A stretch of 64,000 bases of DNA from Cobetia sp. L2A1 (GTDB lineage: Bacteria > Pseudomonadota > Gammaproteobacteria > Pseudomonadales > Halomonadaceae), in contig NZ_CP047025.1 of NCBI RefSeq assembly GCF_009796845.1, forward strand, positions 124,001 through 188,000. The letters run 5' to 3'. Under the pieces are notes generated by a model. It saw only the letters and a program-made list of their open reading frames with translations, made no database searches and was not told the DNA's origin. Below are positions 43,995 through 53,101 of the stretch, piece after piece (position 1 is the first letter of the stretch; every line of letters begins with the position of its first letter). A program made the position numbers and the translations under genes.

Positions 43995-46148
43995 GTGAAT
44001 CCGGTTACTCACAGCTTCCAGTACGGTAATGACACCATCACCCTCGAAACTGGCCGTATTGCGCGCCAGGCGACTGGCAGTGTCATGGTGACCATGGGCA
44101 ACACCTCCGTGTTGTGCACCGTCGTTGCCAAGAAGTCTCCGAAGCCAGGTCAATCCTTTTTTCCGTTATCGGTGCATTATCAAGAAAAGGCCTATGCGGT
44201 TGGCCGTATTCCTGGCAGCTTCCTCAAGCGTGAAGGGCGGCCAAGCGAGAAAGAGACACTGACGTCGCGTTTGATCGATCGTCCAATGCGCCCCCTGTTC
44301 CCGAAGGGCTTCATGAATGAAGTTCAGGTGGTCTGTACGGTGATGTCAGCAGAGCGCAATGTGGATCCAGATATCGCTGCCTTGATTGGCACCTCAGCAG
44401 CACTAAGTATCTCGGGCGTGCCGTTTGCCGGCCCGGTCGGGGCAGCGCGTGTTGGTTTCAGTGAGGAGCGCGGCTACTTCCTGAACCCGGGGCATTCTGA
44501 ACTGACTCACTCCGAACTGGACATGGTCGTCGCTGGGACCGAAAAAGCGGTACTGATGGTGGAGTCTTCGGCACATGAGCTGCTGGAAGACGAAATGTTG
44601 GGCGCAGTGCTGTTCGGCCACCATGAGATGCAAAAGGCCATCACTGCCATCGAGTTGTTTGCCGCCAAGGTGAACCGTCCCAAGTGGACGTGGGTAGCAC
44701 AGATGCCTGACAGTGTATTGGTCGAGGCGCTGGAGCGTGGTTTTTCTGCACAGATCGGCGAAGCGTATCGCCTGACCGACAAGATGGTGCGCCAGGAGGC
44801 TCTGGCAGTACTCAAGGCTCGCGCTATTGAAGTGCTGGCCAATGAGCATGACGCGCGCTTTGAAGCTGCTGCGATCATGAATGCCTTTGCGGCACTGGAA
44901 AAGCGTATCGTGCGTCAGCGTGTCATTTCCGGTGAACCGCGCATTGATGGGCGTGATGCGCGTACCGTGCGTCCGCTGGACATCGAGATTGGTATGCTGC
45001 CGAAGGTACATGGTTCGGCACTATTCACACGCGGTGAGACCCAGGCCATCGTGGCGGCCACACTCGGGAATACGCGTGATTCACAGTTGATCGAGGGCTT
45101 GTCTGGCGAGAAGCAGGATCGCTTCATGCTGCATTACAACTTCCCGCCTTACTGTGTGGGCGAGGCGGGTTTCATTGGCTCGCCCAAGCGCCGTGAGATC
45201 GGTCATGGTCGACTGGCGCGTCGTGGTATCGAGGCGATGCTGCCTTCGATGGAAGATTTCCCTTATGCCATTCGCGTCGTATCGGAGATCACTGAGTCCA
45301 ATGGCTCAAGTTCGATGGCCTCGGTGTGTGGAGCTTCGCTGGCACTGATGGATGCGGGTGTACCACTCAAGGCACCGGTGGCAGGTATCGCCATGGGCTT
45401 GGTCAAGGATGCGGAGGGTGTCGCTGTATTGACCGATATCCTGGGTGACGAGGATCACCTGGGTGACATGGACTTCAAGGTCGCGGGTACCGCACATGGT
45501 GTGACGGCATTGCAGATGGACATCAAGATCGAAGGTATCGACGAAGAGATCATGGAGCAGGCGTTGGAGCAGGCGCTGGAAGCTCGCCTGACCATCCTTG
45601 CCCAGATGAACGATGTGCTCGCCGTGAGCCGCGATAATGTCTCTGATAATGCGCCGGCGATGCTGTCGTTGAAGATTTCTCCCTCCAAGGTGCGCGACGT
45701 GATCGGCAAGGGTGGTTCTACCATCCGCAAGATCTGTGAAGAGACGGGCGCCAACGTCGATCTCGATGATGACGGCAGTGTACGCATCTACGCTGAGCAT
45801 AAGGCGCAGGCACGTGCGGCGGCAGATTTCGTGGAAGGCATCATCGCCGAGGCCGAAATTGGCAAGCTTTACGCGGGTAAAGTGGTGCGTATCGCTGATT
45901 TCGGCGCGTTCATTACCTTCATGCCGGGCACCGATGGCCTGCTGCATATCTCACAGATTGTCGATGAACGCGTCAATAATGTGCGCGATTATCTTAATGA
46001 GGGTGATGAGGTCGTGGTCAAGGTGCTCGATATCGATAACCGTAATCGCGTCAAGCTATCGCTGAAAGAGATCAGTGAAGATGAGAAGGCAGTGTTTGCT
46101 GCCGAGCAGGCCGCAGCCAAGCTCGCTGAGCAGACAGATAGCCAGTAA
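43995..46148 (+). CDS. pnp: Polyribonucleotide nucleotidyltransferase (PNPase)
   Basis: PNPase degrades RNA phosphorolytically from the 3' end and belongs to the degradosome. This 717-aa protein has two RNase PH domains (first around [17 protein letters not shown], second around [12 protein letters not shown]), an all-helical linker, a KH domain ([15 protein letters not shown]) and an S1 domain ([28 protein letters not shown]). GTG 43995 is the start; AAAGGA lies 8 nt upstream. Confidence 0.98.
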   Translation: MNPVTHSFQYGNDTITLETGRIARQATGSVMVTMGNTSVLCTVVAKKSPKPGQSFFPLSVHYQEKAYAVGRIPGSFLKREGRPSEKETLTSRLIDRPMRPLFPKGFMNEVQVVCTVMSAERNVDPDIAALIGTSAALSISGVPFAGPVGAARVGFSEERGYFLNPGHSELTHSELDMVVAGTEKAVLMVESSAHELLEDEMLGAVLFGHHEMQKAITAIELFAAKVNRPKWTWVAQMPDSVLVEALERGFSAQIGEAYRLTDKMVRQEALAVLKARAIEVLANEHDARFEAAAIMNAFAALEKRIVRQRVISGEPRIDGRDARTVRPLDIEIGMLPKVHGSALFTRGETQAIVAATLGNTRDSQLIEGLSGEKQDRFMLHYNFPPYCVGEAGFIGSPKRREIGHGRLARRGIEAMLPSMEDFPYAIRVVSEITESNGSSSMASVCGASLALMDAGVPLKAPVAGIAMGLVKDAEGVAVLTDILGDEDHLGDMDFKVAGTAHGVTALQMDIKIEGIDEEIMEQALEQALEARLTILAQMNDVLAVSRDNVSDNAPAMLSLKISPSKVRDVIGKGGSTIRKICEETGANVDLDDDGSVRIYAEHKAQARAAADFVEGIIAEAEIGKLYAGKVVRIADFGAFITFMPGTDGLLHISQIVDERVNNVRDYLNEGDEVVVKVLDIDNRNRVKLSLKEISEDEKAVFAAEQAAAKLAEQTDSQ

Positions 46149-46199
46149 GGCTTGTGTAGGGCTTCTTGTGTTGCACACCTTGTGCAGCTGAGTACCCAC

Positions 46200-46236
46200 A
46201 AAAAAACCCCGCCAGTCATACTGGCGGGGTTTTTGT
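46200..46236. terminator. Bidirectional terminator between pnp and the thiolase gene
   Basis: AAAAAAACCCCGCCAG and CTGGCGGGGTTTTT with a four-base loop. It separates convergent transcripts. Confidence 0.94.
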
Positions 46237-46291
46237 TTATCTCCCTCCCACATCCTGTGAAGGTAGGAGAGAGTGGCTCACTGTTTGGCGA

Positions 46292-47473
46292 TCAGCTGCG
46301 CTCGATGGCCAGCGCGACACCTTGGCCGCCACCGATGCACAACGTAGCCAGGCCTTTCTTGGCATCACGCGCAATCATCTCGTGTACGAGAGAGACAAGA
46401 ATACGGCAGCCGGAGGCGCCAATCGGGTGGCCGAGGGCAATTGCACCGCCATTGACGTTGACCTTGGCGATATCCCAGCCGAGTTCCTTGTTGACGGACA
46501 GTGCCTGGGCTGCGAAGGCTTCATTGGCTTCAATCAGATCAAGGTCTTCCAGGCTCCAGCCGGCTTTCTCGAGGCAGCGACGTGTTGCCGGAGCCGGCCC
46601 AATGCCCATGATCTTCGGATCAACGCCGGAGCTGGCATAGGCCTTGATGGTCGCGAGAGGCGTAAGGCCAAGTTCGCGCGCCTTGTCAGCAGAGCACAGC
46701 ATGACCACCGCCGCACCATCGTTCAGTGAGGATGCGTTACCTGCGGTGACAGTGCCTTCTTTCTTGAAGGCAGGACGCATGGCGGCAAGCTTTTCAGCAG
46801 TCGTCCCCGCACGCGGGTTCTCGTCGGTATCGAAGACGACGGGATCTCCCTTGCGCTGCGGAATCTCGACCGGAACGATCTGGCTCTTGAATCGGCCGGC
46901 CTCAATGGCAGCGCAGGCTTTTTGCTGAGAGGCAGCGGCGAAAGCATCTTGTGCTTCACGGCTGATGTCGTACTTCTCGGCCAGATTCTCGGCAGTAACA
47001 CCCATGTGGATATCATTGAAGGCATCCCACAGGCCATCGTGAACCATGGAGTCAATCGCCTTCCAATCCCCCATGCGCTGCCCATTGCGTGAGTTGGGCA
47101 GCAGGTGTGGAGACATGGACATGTTTTCCTGGCCGCCCGCCAGAATCAGGTCGGCATCGCCACAACGAATGGCCTGAGTTGCCAGATGCAGTGCCTTGAG
47201 GCCGGAGCCACAGACCTTGTTGATCGTCATCGCCGGTACGCCTTCCGGCAGGCCTGCCTTGATGACCGTCTGACGTGCCGGATTCTGGCCACAGCCGGCG
47301 GTCAGTACCTGGCCGAGAAGGACTTCATCGACCTGATCACCGCTGACGCCAGTACTGGCGAGGATATCCTTTATGACATGAACGCCTAGGTCCACGGCGG
47401 AAATTCCGGCCAGGCTACCGCTGAAAGCACCAACGGCGGTACGGCGGGCTGCTACGATCACCACATCTTGCAT
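46292..47473 (-). CDS. Acetyl-CoA C-acetyltransferase (thiolase)
   Basis: This 393-aa type-II thiolase condenses two acetyl-CoA to acetoacetyl-CoA or reverses this. The active-site Cys is in [10 protein letters not shown], and the second set is [10 protein letters not shown] and CIGGGQG. Length and motifs fit biosynthetic PhaA/AtoB enzymes, useful for polyhydroxybutyrate or for acetoacetate use. ATG 47473 has AGGAG 7 nt upstream; a frame to 47551 is unlikely. No phaB or phaC is adjacent, so the pathway cannot be fixed. Confidence 0.93.
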   Translation of the reverse strand: MQDVVIVAARRTAVGAFSGSLAGISAVDLGVHVIKDILASTGVSGDQVDEVLLGQVLTAGCGQNPARQTVIKAGLPEGVPAMTINKVCGSGLKALHLATQAIRCGDADLILAGGQENMSMSPHLLPNSRNGQRMGDWKAIDSMVHDGLWDAFNDIHMGVTAENLAEKYDISREAQDAFAAASQQKACAAIEAGRFKSQIVPVEIPQRKGDPVVFDTDENPRAGTTAEKLAAMRPAFKKEGTVTAGNASSLNDGAAVVMLCSADKARELGLTPLATIKAYASSGVDPKIMGIGPAPATRRCLEKAGWSLEDLDLIEANEAFAAQALSVNKELGWDIAKVNVNGGAIALGHPIGASGCRILVSLVHEMIARDAKKGLATLCIGGGQGVALAIERS

Positions 47474-47735
47474 CTGAATGCTCCTGTGCTCTGGCGAGAC
47501 TATCTGAGTCAAGGAGCTGCAATGGGTGCGGACAGATAGCGCACGCATCATGCAGCCCTGCTGATATCAGACTCCAGCATAAGGCAGTGTTGTGCAATGC
47601 GGCAATCGTCAAAGATCTTCCGAGATGTCAGCCATTTGCCACAGCGAGAAGGCGATGTTCTCAATCTTTCTAGTCGAGAAAACGATTGGATAGGAGGGGG
47701 AGGGCCGCAGTCAGCGGACAAGGTAAGCATAATGC

Positions 47736-47772
47736 AAAACGCCAACCCTGCTGTTGAGCAGAGCTGGCGTCA
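47736..47772 (-). terminator. Terminator after panD
   Basis: On the minus strand GACGCCA-gct-CTGCT-caac-AGCAG-ggt-TGGCG is followed by TTTTGC. It ends the pan transcript. The rest of the gap from 47474 to 47735 holds no gene I can support and presumably carries the thiolase promoter. Confidence 0.78.
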
Positions 47773-47800
47773 AGAGGGGCTCAGATAGGGCGGTCGAGCT

Positions 47801-48181
47801 TCAGGCCATTTGAACTGGAATGGCATTGGCTGTGTGACTTACCTCATTGCCTTCCATGAGATAGACCATGGAAGGCTTGTGAGACGCCAGTTCACTTTCA
47901 GCGTAATTGGCAAAGGCACAGATGATCACGCGATCACCAACATCGGCTTGATGTGCGGCTGCGCCGTTCACGGAAATGATTTTCGAGCCTTCCTCGCCAC
48001 GAATGGCATAGGTGGTGAAGCGCTTGCCGTTATCCACGTTGTAGATCTGGATCTGTTCGTACTCACGGACCCCCGCCATGTCGAGCAGGTCGCCATCAAT
48101 GGCGCAGGATCCTTCGTAGTTGAGTACGGCATGAGTCACGCGGGCCATGTGCAGCTTGGCCTTGAGCATGATGGCTTGCAT
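47801..48181 (-). CDS. panD: Aspartate 1-decarboxylase
   Basis: PanD makes beta-alanine for pantothenate. This 126-aa pyruvoyl enzyme matures by cleavage between Gly24 and Ser25 in YEGSCAID. Conserved parts include [14 protein letters not shown] and [23 protein letters not shown]. The start is ATG 48181, as GGAGG lies 7 nt upstream. It lies downstream of panC with an 83-nt gap. Confidence 0.97.
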   Translation of the reverse strand: MQAIMLKAKLHMARVTHAVLNYEGSCAIDGDLLDMAGVREYEQIQIYNVDNGKRFTTYAIRGEEGSKIISVNGAAAHQADVGDRVIICAFANYAESELASHKPSMVYLMEGNEVSHTANAIPVQMA

Positions 48182-48264
48182 CGGTATTCCTCCAGGAAAA
48201 GCGCCGCCAACCCATGAAATGAGTATGGCTGACTGGCAGGCAGACAGCGCAGTCTATGCATATT

Positions 48265-49119
48265 TCAGGTTGTCGGCAGGACGACCTTCAGGTTGTCGAG
48301 CAAGCGTGTACGACCTAGATGAGCGGCTGCCAGGATAATGGCTTCACATCCGTCACCCGTGATGGGGCCGAGATCTGACGCGCGGCGCAATTCGAGATAA
48401 TCCGGCTTGAAGCCACTTTCGCTGATGGCGGCGAGCGCCATGCGCAAGGATGCCGCAGGTTCGACACCACGCTCCAGCTGTACCTTCAGTGCATCGAGAC
48501 ACTGTTTGAGTCGTGGTGCGACCTCACGCTCTTCCGTGCTCAGATAACCATTGCGTGATGAGAGTGCCAGACCATCCTCGGCACGCACGATGGGCACCCC
48601 CACGACGTTGATGCCCAAGTGAAGGTCTTGATTGAGCTTGCGAATCACGGCGAGCTGCTGGAAATCCTTCTCTCCGAAACAGGCGACATCAGGACGTACC
48701 AGATTGAACAGAATGCTGACGACTGTTGCCACGCCATCAAAATGGCCCGGGCGCCTGCCGCCACATAGTCCCTCAGAAACGCCAGGCACCCGTAGGTTGG
48801 ATAACCCATCGCGCCCTGCTGGATAGAGCTCATTCGTGGTGGGCGCGAAGAGTAGATCGCAGCCTTCAGACGTCAGCGCGCGCTGATCTGCCGCGAGCGT
48901 CCGTGGGTAGCTGTCGAGATCTTCCTCCGGGCCAAACTGCAATGGATTGACGAAGATGCTCGCGACGACCAGATCGGCATGACGACGTGCTTCGCGAACC
49001 AAGGAAAGATGGCCGTCATGCAGATTGCCCATGGTCGGCACCAGCGCAATGCGCTGTCCGGCCTGGCGCGCCGTGATGAGACGTTCGCGCAGTTCACTGA
49101 CGTGAGTAAGAGTCTCCAT
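48265..49119 (-). CDS. panC: Pantothenate synthetase
   Basis: PanC joins pantoate and beta-alanine using ATP. This 284-aa enzyme has the HIGH-type motif PTMGNLHDGHLSLVREA, FVNPLQFGPEEDLDSYPRT, GLCGGRRPGHFDGVATVV, FGEKDFQQLAVIR and the KMSKS-like LSSRNGYLS. Its ATG overlaps the panB stop by one base (TGATG). Confidence 0.97.
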   Translation of the reverse strand: METLTHVSELRERLITARQAGQRIALVPTMGNLHDGHLSLVREARRHADLVVASIFVNPLQFGPEEDLDSYPRTLAADQRALTSEGCDLLFAPTTNELYPAGRDGLSNLRVPGVSEGLCGGRRPGHFDGVATVVSILFNLVRPDVACFGEKDFQQLAVIRKLNQDLHLGINVVGVPIVRAEDGLALSSRNGYLSTEEREVAPRLKQCLDALKVQLERGVEPAASLRMALAAISESGFKPDYLELRRASDLGPITGDGCEAIILAAAHLGRTRLLDNLKVVLPTT

Positions 49120-49910
49120 CAGAAGCCGTGCTCCGGTGCGGGGAAGCTGCGCGACTTGACGGCTTGATGATAGGCGGCGAAGGCCTCCTGTACGCTACCG
49201 GCATCGGCCATGAAATTCTTGACGAAGCGCGGCTTACGGCCGGTAGTCAGGTCGAGCATGTCGTGCATGACCAGAATCTGGCCATCCACGTCGACGCCAG
49301 CACCGATGCCGATGACAGGTACGCTGACGGCGTCACGCACCTGGTGTGCGAGCTCGGCAGGCACACACTCGAGCAGAATGATGGCTGCACCGGCAGCTTC
49401 TAGCGTGCGGGCATCTGCGATGATCTGTTCGGCTCGCGCATTTTCACGCCCCTGCACCTTATAGCCGCCGAAGGCATGTACATGCTGCGGTGTCAGTCCC
49501 ATATGCACACAGACCGGCACGCCACGCTGGACGAGTGATGTGACCGCATCTGATAGCCATGCTTCACCTTCCACCTTGACCATCTCTGCGCCAGCACGCA
49601 TCAAGCGAGCGGCGTGGTCGAGCAGGATATCGGTGCTGGCGTTGCTCATGAAGGGAAGATCGGCCATCAGCAGGCTGCCTTGCTTGCCACGCGCGACAGC
49701 TGTCGTGTGATAGCAGATATCGTCGATAGTGACAGGCAGGGTGCTGGTGTGGCCCTGAAGGACCATGCCGAGGGAATCGCCGACCAGTAGCACTTCAATA
49801 CCGGCATCACCGGCGAGGTGGGCAAAGGTGGCGTCATAGGCGGTGAGGCAACTGAACGTCTCACCATCAGCTTTGAGACGGCGCAGGGTGCTCAGGGTGA
49901 CGTTTTTCAT
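49119..49910 (-). CDS. panB: 3-methyl-2-oxobutanoate hydroxymethyltransferase
   Basis: PanB transfers a hydroxymethyl group to ketoisovalerate, giving ketopantoate. This 263-aa protein has [36 protein letters not shown] and [11 protein letters not shown]. The start is taken as ATG 49910 ([11 protein letters not shown]) by homology; the Shine-Dalgarno is weak. A longer frame to 50009 adds Cys/Pro-rich residues unlike the family. It is co-directional with pcnB and folK upstream. Confidence 0.95.
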   Translation of the reverse strand: MKNVTLSTLRRLKADGETFSCLTAYDATFAHLAGDAGIEVLLVGDSLGMVLQGHTSTLPVTIDDICYHTTAVARGKQGSLLMADLPFMSNASTDILLDHAARLMRAGAEMVKVEGEAWLSDAVTSLVQRGVPVCVHMGLTPQHVHAFGGYKVQGRENARAEQIIADARTLEAAGAAIILLECVPAELAHQVRDAVSVPVIGIGAGVDVDGQILVMHDMLDLTTGRKPRFVKNFMADAGSVQEAFAAYHQAVKSRSFPAPEHGF

Positions 49911-50078
49911 CAGGAAGCGTACTCGTTGCGGCGCGTATAGCGCGCCTGCCCGTGGCGTCGAGCAGGCACTATCACCAAGTAGGCCTGAGGAGCAGGCATA
50001 TGGTGGCACGGCCGGTGTTACCAGAAAGTGTTACCGCGCAGCCTAAAGTGGGCGTAACGGTAACAGAGTGGCGAAACT

Positions 50079-50576
50079 CTACTCCTGAGGCCCGAGCGGG
50101 AGCAAGTCGTCACCTTCAACCCGCTGAGCCAGCATCTCGAGATTTTCATTGCTCAATGAAGACAATTTCTGAGGACCAAGCAAGTCAGCAAGAGGGCGCA
50201 TCACGAAACCACGATTCAGCATTTCGGGGTGGGGAACGACAAGGCGAGGAGTGACGATGGAGCGATCATCAAACAATAGCAGATCAAGATCCAGCGTCCG
50301 TGGTCCCCAATGGCGTAGGCGCACACGACGATGCTGCTGCTCAAGTGCTTGCAGCTGATCCAGCAGTGCGAGGGGAGACAGGTGGGTATGCAGCTCGGCA
50401 ACGGCATTGACGTAGTCGGGCTGATCCTGGGGGCCGACCGGCTTGCTGGCATAAAGACGCGAATATCGCGTGCAGTCAGTCAGCGGTAGCCGATCAAGGG
50501 CCTCAAGTGCGCGCTCAAGTTGAGCGCGCGGATTGTCGAGATTGGCCCCCAGGCCGATCAGAGCAGTCGAAATCAT
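50079..50576 (-). CDS. folK: 2-amino-4-hydroxy-6-hydroxymethyldihydropteridine pyrophosphokinase
   Basis: FolK makes the pterin pyrophosphate used by FolP. This 165-aa enzyme shows IGLGANLDNP, YASKPVGPQDQPDYVNAVA, and GPRTLDLDLLLFDD, followed by a conserved VPHPEMLNRGFVM. It lies 21 nt after pcnB and is probably co-transcribed with it. Confidence 0.96.
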   Translation of the reverse strand: MISTALIGLGANLDNPRAQLERALEALDRLPLTDCTRYSRLYASKPVGPQDQPDYVNAVAELHTHLSPLALLDQLQALEQQHRRVRLRHWGPRTLDLDLLLFDDRSIVTPRLVVPHPEMLNRGFVMRPLADLLGPQKLSSLSNENLEMLAQRVEGDDLLPLGPQE

Positions 50577-50597
50577 GCGGGTTTCCTGCTCAACTGC

Positions 50598-51998
50598 CTA
50601 GCCCTGTCCGCGACCATTGCGCCGGCGCTTGCCGCGACGTTTGACGCCGACCGGCTTGCTGCCTGCGGGGCCTTCATCGGTGACCAGCTCGATCATCGAG
50701 ACCTGAGTGCGCGCGTCGACTTCCTGGAAGTCGGTCCACCACTTGCCCAGTCCATGTTCGATCTCGCCAGCAAATTCCCGCAGTAACAGGAAGTCGTAGG
50801 CGGCACGGAAACGTGGATGCTCGCGAGTCTGGAAGGCGCGCTTGCCACGACGACGCGGCAGCTTGGCCTGCATATCCCAGATCTCGCGCATCGGAATGCT
50901 GAAGCGCTTCGGGATGGAAGTATGGTTGAGCTGACGCGCGATAGCCTGTTGAGAGGCTTGGTGGGCTGCCGGAATTTCTGGCAGACCACTTTCGATCAGC
51001 TGGTCAGTCCGTGCCTTGACACCTGGCCATAGCAGTGCGGCATACAGGAAGGCAGGTGTGACTGGCTTATCTTCGCGAATGCGATCATCCGTGCTGGCCA
51101 GTGCCTTCTCGATGAGCGGCATGGACCAGGAATAATGCGCAAAGCTCTCTTCTGTTTCCGGGAAGAGCATCTGGAACAGGCCAAACTCACGCAGTAGATG
51201 GAACGTTTCCAGTGCGTAACCCGACATGAACAGCTTGAGAACTTCCTCGAACATGCGTGCTGGCGGAATCTGCAGTAGCAGCGGGGCCTGCTCGTACATG
51301 GGCTCGGCAGTCGCTTCTTCGATGTCGAAATCTAGCTTGCCGGCAAAGCGCACCGCACGCAGCATGCGTACCGGGTCTTCGCGATAGCGGGTATCCGGAT
51401 CACCGATCAAGCGAATCATGCGTGCTTCGATATCACGCACGCCATGCGCCCAGTCGTGGATCGTGAAGTCCGATACGTCGTAGTAAAGCGCGTTGATCGT
51501 GAAGTCGCGGCGAAGCGCGTCCTCCTCGATGGAGCCCCAGACATTATCGCGCAGCAGCATGCCATCTTCCGACTGCTGAGTGTGCTGAGTCGGCGTGCTA
51601 TCGGCAGGCTTGCCGCGGAAGGTAGTGACCTCAATCACCTCGCGTCCGAAGCGTACATGCACGATGCGGAAGCGGCGTCCGATGATGCGAGCATTGCGGA
51701 ACAGCTCGCGGACTTGTTCTGGCGTGGCGCTAGTCGCGACGTCAAAGTCCTTTGGGCGTTCACCAAGCAAGGCATCACGGATGCAGCCACCGACCAGATA
51801 GGCCTGATAGCCACCACTCTGCAGGCGATAGAGCACCTTCAGCGCATTTTCGCTGAGTTGGCGGCGGGACACGGGATGCTCATCCCGCGGAATCACACGC
51901 AGGCTGGGCAATGAGGCCGCGGGCGCGTCAGTTGCATTGAAAAGCGTCTTCAAGCGGTCACCGGGGCGTTGTAGAAAGCGGGTAAATCCTTTAAGCAT
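50598..51998 (-). CDS. pcnB: Poly(A) polymerase I
   Basis: PcnB adds poly(A) tails that help RNA decay. This 466-aa protein has the nucleotidyltransferase core LVGGCIRDALLGERPKDFDVAT, the RRDFTINALYYD motif, RYREDPVRMLRAVRFAGKLDF, and a basic Arg/Lys-rich C-terminus (KRRGKRRRNGRG). It follows the non-coding RNA and cbrB, as in Pseudomonas, where crcZ lies between cbrB and pcnB. Confidence 0.96.
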   Translation of the reverse strand: MLKGFTRFLQRPGDRLKTLFNATDAPAASLPSLRVIPRDEHPVSRRQLSENALKVLYRLQSGGYQAYLVGGCIRDALLGERPKDFDVATSATPEQVRELFRNARIIGRRFRIVHVRFGREVIEVTTFRGKPADSTPTQHTQQSEDGMLLRDNVWGSIEEDALRRDFTINALYYDVSDFTIHDWAHGVRDIEARMIRLIGDPDTRYREDPVRMLRAVRFAGKLDFDIEEATAEPMYEQAPLLLQIPPARMFEEVLKLFMSGYALETFHLLREFGLFQMLFPETEESFAHYSWSMPLIEKALASTDDRIREDKPVTPAFLYAALLWPGVKARTDQLIESGLPEIPAAHQASQQAIARQLNHTSIPKRFSIPMREIWDMQAKLPRRRGKRAFQTREHPRFRAAYDFLLLREFAGEIEHGLGKWWTDFQEVDARTQVSMIELVTDEGPAGSKPVGVKRRGKRRRNGRGQG

Positions 51999-52134
51999 GC
52001 AGCGATTCGACTCGTGCGTGGCAGGCCGCCCAGTGTAGCTGAGGGCAGATACCTTGGCAAAGCGCCGGTCTGCCTATATGGGCCGACTCTGCACTTCAAG
52101 GTGCCGGAAAGGTAAAGAATTACCTCTCTAGCAA

Positions 52135-52168
52135 GGAAAAAGGGAGACCGATGACTCGGTCTCCCTTG
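52135..52168 (-). terminator. Terminator of the CrcZ-like RNA
   Basis: On the minus strand AAGGGAGACCGA, loop GTCA, and TCGGTCTCCCTT make a perfect 12-bp stem followed by a T run. No protein gene ends here, so it supports an independent non-coding transcript. Confidence 0.9.
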
Positions 52169-52676
52169 CAGGTAGAGTACACGCATCCTTGAGCGGATGT
52201 TCTTTTTCGTGATGGCGCATCGCCCTGAATACGGACCACAGTCACTAATCAATTCAGACAGATCATATTATTGTTATCTGGCTGTCTGTTCGGTGACCAT
52301 CTCGTATTCAAAACAATCTTCCATTCACCGACGGCTGAATAGCCTCCCCCCGATAATTATTGTTGTTTCGGGGGTGATCCGGGAGTCGAGCTTCTTGTTC
52401 TTGTTGGCGCTCGAGGCCGGATTCGTCGCGTCCTGGTCAATAGATTCCGGACTGCCGATATCTTGTTGTTATTGGTTCGGCGGATGATGACCTGCGGCCG
52501 CTTGTTCTTGTTGTGGCTCTTGCCATCTTCCAACGTGGTTGGCTGAGGCATGTAGATCATCATCAATGTCACTCGCTCGACGGGTATTGTTCTTGTTGGT
52601 GTCGAGGGTTTTCGAAGCATTGCGCAATGTTGTTTTTGTTGGACGCGCTTCGTATTTCCGGTTGTTCTTTTTCTTG
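52135..52676 (-). ncRNA. crcZ: CrcZ-like Hfq/Crc-sequestering small RNA
   Basis: This gene-free transcript unit lies between cbrB and pcnB. On the minus strand it has at least seven A-rich motifs of the AAN-repeat type, at 52675-52662, 52640-52628, 52597-52586, 52512-52502, 52473-52461, 52405-52392 and 52368-52357, each like AACAAGAACAA, AACAACAATAA or AATAACAACAA; weaker ones lie at 52277-52266 and 52209-52199. Pseudomonas CrcZ carries several such CA-motifs, which bind Hfq with Crc and relieve catabolite repression. A sigma-54 promoter at 52702-52687 predicts a start near 52676. A strong terminator ends it near 52135, giving about 540 nt, longer than P. aeruginosa CrcZ (about 400 nt). Length and exact ends are inferred. 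Confidence 0.85.
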
Positions 52677-52686
52677 ACCGTAATGT

Positions 52687-52702
52687 TGCATCGGATGTGC
52701 CA
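52687..52702 (-). promoter_or_regulatory. Sigma-54 (-24/-12) promoter of the CrcZ-like RNA
   Basis: The minus strand reads TGGCACATCCGATGCA. The -24 TGGCAC is an exact match; the -12 TGC has ATGCA where TTGCA is typical. The 10-nt spacing between GG and GC is exactly that required. CbrB, a sigma-54 activator with a GAFTGA motif, is encoded immediately upstream. Confidence 0.85.
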
Positions 52703-52776
52703 CATCTTAAAAAAAACTCGCAATTCAGTCATTTAGACATAGGTAGCTGAGACGTGAGGTGTATAGCGAACTGAGG

Positions 52777-52837
52777 TGTTACCTGACGTGGCCATTACTG
52801 CGCTGGATAGGGTCATGGTTTGGGGTCGATGGTAACA
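52777..52837. promoter_or_regulatory. Candidate CbrB upstream activating sites
   Basis: TGTTACC (52777-52783) and GGTAACA (52831-52837) form an inverted pair 75-135 nt upstream of the sigma-54 promoter, the usual range for enhancer sites. GTTAC/GTAAC half sites resemble those I recall for CbrB targets. The 47-nt separation is wide and the pairing may be coincidental. The remaining gap 52838-53101 has no other recognisable element apart from a GCCTCTGGAGAGGC palindrome near 52980. Confidence 0.45.
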
Positions 52838-53101
52838 ATTGGTGCGAAGGTCTAAAGAAGTTGCTTGCAAGCTAATGATTGAACACGGTTTTTTGCCTGC
52901 GATCCGACACTAAAGTCTAGCGATGCGAAGATAGGATGCTGAGTCGGGAACGAAAATTGGCGCCGTCTGACGGCAATTGGCCTCTGGAGAGGCACCCAGA
53001 TGGTGCGTCTAGCCTGCTGAGACAAGACTGATGAGCCGTGCGAAGGCGATTTCAGTCGACGACGCGCTCAAAAGCTGGGGGCTGGAAAAAGAGTGCATGT
53101 T

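Noticed and set aside
52357..52732. Two minus-strand ORFs of 87 codons (52357-52620 and 52469-52732) within or before the non-coding RNA
   Set aside because: Their Asn/Thr/Lys content comes from the AAC/AAG repeats, they match no family, and the second starts upstream of the predicted sRNA start. Position and motifs fit a non-coding RNA better.
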